Shown here: positions 52,562 through 55,014 of the stretch, piece by piece
Layout: every line of letters starts with the position of its first letter
Numbering within the stretch: position 1 is the first letter of the stretch
Assembly (NCBI RefSeq): GCF_003315795.1
Contig: NZ_QMEY01000038.1
Span: forward strand, 1-55,014
Reading direction: 5' to 3'
Length of the DNA stretch: 55,014 nucleotides
Source: Spongiactinospora rosea
GTDB lineage: Bacteria > Actinomycetota > Actinomycetes > Streptosporangiales > Streptosporangiaceae
Program-made: the position numbers and the translations under genes
The notes under the pieces: model-generated
What the model saw: the letters and a program-made list of their open reading frames with translations, nothing else
Database searches by the model: none
What the model was told of the DNA's origin: nothing

Positions 52562-52579
52562 GACGTCATTATGACGTCA
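52561..52579. promoter_or_regulatory. Tandem TGACGTCA palindromes over the BTAD regulator start
   Basis: Two perfect copies of TGACGTCA at 52561-52568 and 52572-52579, spaced 11 bases (one helical turn) centre to centre. The first overlaps the ATG of the regulator gene. This arrangement suggests cooperative binding, possibly autoregulation or control by a TetR-type protein. The usual ribosome binding site position is occupied by them. Confidence 0.55.
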
Positions 52580-52614
52580 GAATGCGGTCGCTGTGGCAGC
52601 GGGGCGCTCGCCGG

Positions 52615-53754
52615 CTAGGGCTGCGCGAAGAACGGCGAGCCGAACGCCGCCTCGATGACGAGATCGAGGGCCGGGGCCCAGTTCCAGTCGCAGTTGAGGT
52701 TCACCGAGACCAGACGCGTGCCGCCGGGCGCGCCCAGGGTGAAACTGGCGGAGCCGGTCTGCATTCCGACAACGGCGTGCAGCGTCCCGCCGTCGGCCAG
52801 GGTCCACTCCGACACGCCGGTGCCGTAGCGCGTGTTGGGAATCCAGTCCCTGGTCGGGACCGTGGTCCACATCTCGCGATGCTGGGCGGGCGGGAGCAGC
52901 GTGCCGGAGATCATCGCGCTGGTGAACCGGAGCATGTCGCCGGTGGTCGAGACGACGTTGCCCGCGGCCCATCCGAAGGACGTCGCATCGGTGACATCGA
53001 CGGGGTCGGTCTCGGGCCCTTGGAGGTAGGACTCGTAGTTGGCGGTGTTCAGGATCGACGGATCGACATCATCCCTGATGAACATCCTGGAGTACGCCCT
53101 GGCGTGCGGACCTCGGATGCCCGGCTCGGCCAGGGGGCGCGCATAGGTGCCGGTGAGCCCGAGCGGCCGGATGACCGTACGCTCGACCTCCTCCTCGTAG
53201 GCGTTCCCGGTCGCCTTCTCGATGATCGCCCCGGCGAGGTGGTAGCCGCCGTTGGTGTAGGCGAAGCTCTCGCCCGGCGCGAAGATGGGCGGCTGGGACA
53301 TCTGGAGTTCCAGCAGCTTCTCAACGGTCCAGACGTAGTGACGGTGCTCGGCGAACCCGGCCCTGGTGTGCAGGGCCCGTACCATGTCCGCGTCGAAGCC
53401 CGTCACCCACAGGCCGCTGGTGTGGCCGATCAGGTGCCTGACGGTGATCTTGCTTCCGTCGTTGCCGTTGCCGCTGACCACGCCGGGCAGCCACTTCTCC
53501 ACCGTGTCGTCCAGGCTCAGCCTGCCCTCGGCGGCCAGTTGCAGCACGGCGGCGGAGGTGTACGCCTTGCCGCCACTGCCGATCAGGAACCGGTCCACCG
53601 GCTCACGCCGCCGGCCCGTCTCCCGATCTGCCACCCCGGCCGCGCCGAACCAGGTGCCGCTCTCGTCTTGAACATGGGCGACGATGCCGACGACACCGAG
53701 CTCGGCCACCGAACGGTCGAGCGCGTCCTGGACTCTGTCCCTGGAGCCGGTCAT
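52615..53754 (-). CDS. Serine hydrolase, class C beta-lactamase / D-Ala-D-Ala carboxypeptidase family
   Basis: 379-aa protein without a signal peptide. The SxxK motif is GSGGKAYTSAAVL and the YxN motif FAYTNGGYHLAG; GHTSGLWVTG is also typical of the family. At the third motif position (usually HxG or KTG) the sequence is VVGMQTGSASF, with no His or Lys. It is probably a cytoplasmic esterase or amidase of the EstB type, not a beta-lactamase. ATG 53754 has GGAAGGG 8 bases upstream. The BTAD regulator gene follows on the same strand after 53 bases and may be co-transcribed or controlled from that gap. Confidence 0.9.
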   Translation of the reverse strand: MTGSRDRVQDALDRSVAELGVVGIVAHVQDESGTWFGAAGVADRETGRRREPVDRFLIGSGGKAYTSAAVLQLAAEGRLSLDDTVEKWLPGVVSGNGNDGSKITVRHLIGHTSGLWVTGFDADMVRALHTRAGFAEHRHYVWTVEKLLELQMSQPPIFAPGESFAYTNGGYHLAGAIIEKATGNAYEEEVERTVIRPLGLTGTYARPLAEPGIRGPHARAYSRMFIRDDVDPSILNTANYESYLQGPETDPVDVTDATSFGWAAGNVVSTTGDMLRFTSAMISGTLLPPAQHREMWTTVPTRDWIPNTRYGTGVSEWTLADGGTLHAVVGMQTGSASFTLGAPGGTRLVSVNLNCDWNWAPALDLVIEAAFGSPFFAQP

Positions 53755-53892
53755 GTTGCGATCCCTTCCTGCGATTTCGTGAATGCCGGCAACGATGGCC
53801 CGCTCCGGTGACGCGCGTCTGACGCGGCACTGACGCGCGGTGGGGAAACCCCGGCCGCTGGTCTGTGGGGAAGAACCAGCGGCCGGGTGCTC

Positions 53893-54126
53893 TCAGGCCG
53901 CTCCCATGCGGGCGAGGATCGCGATCTGCTGCCCCAGTGCGGCGCACAACTCCACCGGCCCAGGGCGCGCGAACCGATCCACCACCCCGGCGGCCCGCTG
54001 CTCCAGGGTCGGGACGGTACGTTTGGCCGCCCACCAGGTGCCGTTCCGCACGTCGATCAACCAGCCCGGGAAGGTGACATCGAGGGCGTGGAGGTGTGCC
54101 CGCTCGGTCGGCGTCAGCTCATCCAT
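53893..54126 (-). CDS. Small actinobacterial protein paired with HATPase regulator
   Basis: 77 aa, no membrane segment, not recognised beyond type: helical, with PGWLIDVRNGTWWAAKR in the middle and a C-terminal helix (PVELCAALGQQIAILARM). The ATG at 54126 overlaps the end of the HATPase gene by 8 bases (ATGGATGA), indicating translational coupling. Such small proteins commonly follow anti-sigma-type ATPases in mycelial actinobacteria and may bind them; that is inference. Confidence 0.75.
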   Translation of the reverse strand: MDELTPTERAHLHALDVTFPGWLIDVRNGTWWAAKRTVPTLEQRAAGVVDRFARPGPVELCAALGQQIAILARMGAA

Positions 54127-54610
54127 GCACGCCGCGCTCAACGGGGTACCAGGGGATGCGGGCGGGCACGAGGTGGTCACCGGCAGGTGGCCGCACCGGC
54201 TCGGAACGCTCTCCGCCGGGGGCATCGTCGTTCACCTGCACCCACACGGTCCGGCAACGGCTCATCCGGCGGTGCCCCCAGGTGTCGGCCAGCGCCGCGA
54301 CCAGCGTCAGCCCGCGCCCGGACTCGGCGTCCTCGGCCGCTTCCCGGACACGCGGTCCCCCCTCCCCCGCCGTCCCCTCATCGACGACCGCGATCCGGAC
54401 GTACGAGGCCGCGCGGGCGACGATGACCGTGAGCCCGCCCTCCGGGGGAAGCCCGGAACGCGAGTGCAGCACGGAGTTCGTCACCAGCTCGCAGACGAGA
54501 AGCCGCAGGTCATCGAGGCGCGGATGATCGGGCAGCACCTTGGCCACGAACTCCCTGGCCAGGCCGGGGGCCTGCATCACCCCTTCCAGCTCACAGGAGC
54601 GGATGTCCAC
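54119..54610 (-). CDS. ATP-binding regulator, anti-sigma-factor kinase type (HATPase_c_2)
   Basis: 163 aa, RsbW/SpoIIAB-like GHKL ATPase domain: the N-box LRLLVCELVTNSVLHSRSG, the G1 box in VRIAVVDEGTAG and the G2 box in ESGRGLTLVAALAD. No phospho-acceptor His and no membrane part, so it is a stand-alone cytoplasmic kinase or ATP-binding switch, a class that is multiplied in streptomycetes and relatives. The C-terminal ~40 residues (ERSEPVRPPAGDH onward) are low in order. The GTG start at 54610 follows GGAGGTG by 6 bases. Its partner is probably the small gene that overlaps it. Confidence 0.9.
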   Translation of the reverse strand: MDIRSCELEGVMQAPGLAREFVAKVLPDHPRLDDLRLLVCELVTNSVLHSRSGLPPEGGLTVIVARAASYVRIAVVDEGTAGEGGPRVREAAEDAESGRGLTLVAALADTWGHRRMSRCRTVWVQVNDDAPGGERSEPVRPPAGDHLVPARIPWYPVERGVHG

Positions 54611-54869
54611 GATGTCACCTCCGTCGCGCTTTTCTGAATTTTTCGGAATATCCGGTTAATTGCTGTAAATCGAATGATCGTCGGCCGACCATGACGGCAG
54701 GCCCGGCCCGCCAATTCCCGCCAACCGGGGAATATCGGTCGCGGCGTTGGTCTATGCTCTTTCATTGACGTTTTCTCAGCCTAAATAGATCGGACAGTGG
54801 GTGTTTTTGGGACACATGCAAGGACGCACAGGCAGACACGCGGACAAAACACCGCAGCCCAAATAAGAC

Positions 54870-54926
54870 GTGGAGCTTCCGGTAGAAGAGGTCTCACCAC
54901 AAGATCCACTACCAAGAAAGCCCCAC
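54870..54926. mobile_element. Probable IS end or leader hairpin before a transposase gene
   Basis: Imperfect inverted repeat: GTGGAGCTTCC...GGTAG (54870-54885) pairs with CTACC...AAGCCCCAC (54909-54926), with the right arm ending directly before the GTG at 54927. Together with the AT-rich unlike composition of 54781-54926, it looks like the 5' part of an insertion sequence. The terminal inverted repeat itself is not identified. The gap 54611-54869 holds no gene that I can see. Confidence 0.45.
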
Positions 54927-55014
54927 GTGATCCCCTATCCTGCCATGCTCGACGTCCCCCACGCACTCGTCCGCCACGTCGCCCGCCTGCTCCACGCCGA
55001 GCGCCGCCGCCGCG
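54927..55014 (+). CDS. Start of a probable transposase gene, truncated by the window edge
   Basis: Open from GTG 54927 (or ATG 54945) to the right edge, 29 codons visible. The visible part is MLDVPHALVRHVARLLHAE followed by a run of arginines. This is the type of N-terminus I associate with actinobacterial DDE transposases, but the stretch is too short for proof. No ribosome binding site is visible because the preceding hairpin occupies that position. Confidence 0.45.
   Translation, partial: MIPYPAMLDVPHALVRHVARLLHAERRRR

Noticed and set aside
52615..53754. True class C beta-lactamase
   Set aside because: No signal peptide and no KTG or HxG at the third motif.

Overview
The window is high-GC actinobacterial chromosome: strong GC third-position bias, GTG starts, secreted S1E protease, BTAD regulator, SapB-type lanthipeptide genes. 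The order of genes and the repeat types fit a Streptosporangiales-like mycelial genus (Nonomuraea, Streptosporangium or Actinomadura type), but this is inference and no rRNA or tRNA gene is present to settle it.

Layout. 1-2302: end of an aromatic (homoprotocatechuate-type) degradation cluster, a DapA-family lyase and hpaE. 2386-5113 (minus): a secreted lytic polysaccharide monooxygenase, a molybdate-binding lipoprotein with its HTH-TOBE partner, and a small secreted protein. 5114-7672: a LysR regulator between two non-coding repeat regions, an imperfect ~115-bp direct repeat and a five-copy array. 7673-16514: a membrane Ser/Thr kinase facing a five-gene minus-strand operon (SWIM protein, unknown 466-aa protein, VWA protein, MoxR-type AAA+ ATPase, DUF5682-type protein) that resembles E. 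coli yehQ-yehP-yehL-yehM. 16718-22374: S1E protease, FtsX/LolD-type ABC pair, SDR, L,D-transpeptidase. 22704-23507: a secreted collagen-like protein with a Cys/His-rich head. 23580-27412 (minus): transporter, class A beta-lactamase-like hydrolase and D-aminoacylase as one operon. 27618-36537: B3/B4 protein, mannose-6-phosphate isomerase, CbiX-like protein, GCS2 ligase, methyltransferase, secreted tripeptidyl-peptidase-type hydrolase.

36676-47007 is the most coherent system: a class III (SapB/RamS-like, labionin-type) lanthipeptide locus. On the minus strand the order is histidine kinase, LanKC synthetase, a 43-codon precursor gene, two ABC exporter half-transporters and a prolyl oligopeptidase that probably trims the leader; a NarL-type response regulator lies at the far end on the plus strand. 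The precursor carries two S/T-x2-S/T-x3-C motifs. A 28-bp perfect palindrome separates the precursor from the exporter genes, and the precursor's ribosome binding site is made of the last codons of lanKC.

47343-55014: aldo/keto reductase, MetE-like protein, AfsR-type BTAD regulator with tandem palindromes over its start, class C beta-lactamase-like hydrolase, a HATPase/small-protein pair, and at the right edge the probable start of an insertion-sequence transposase.
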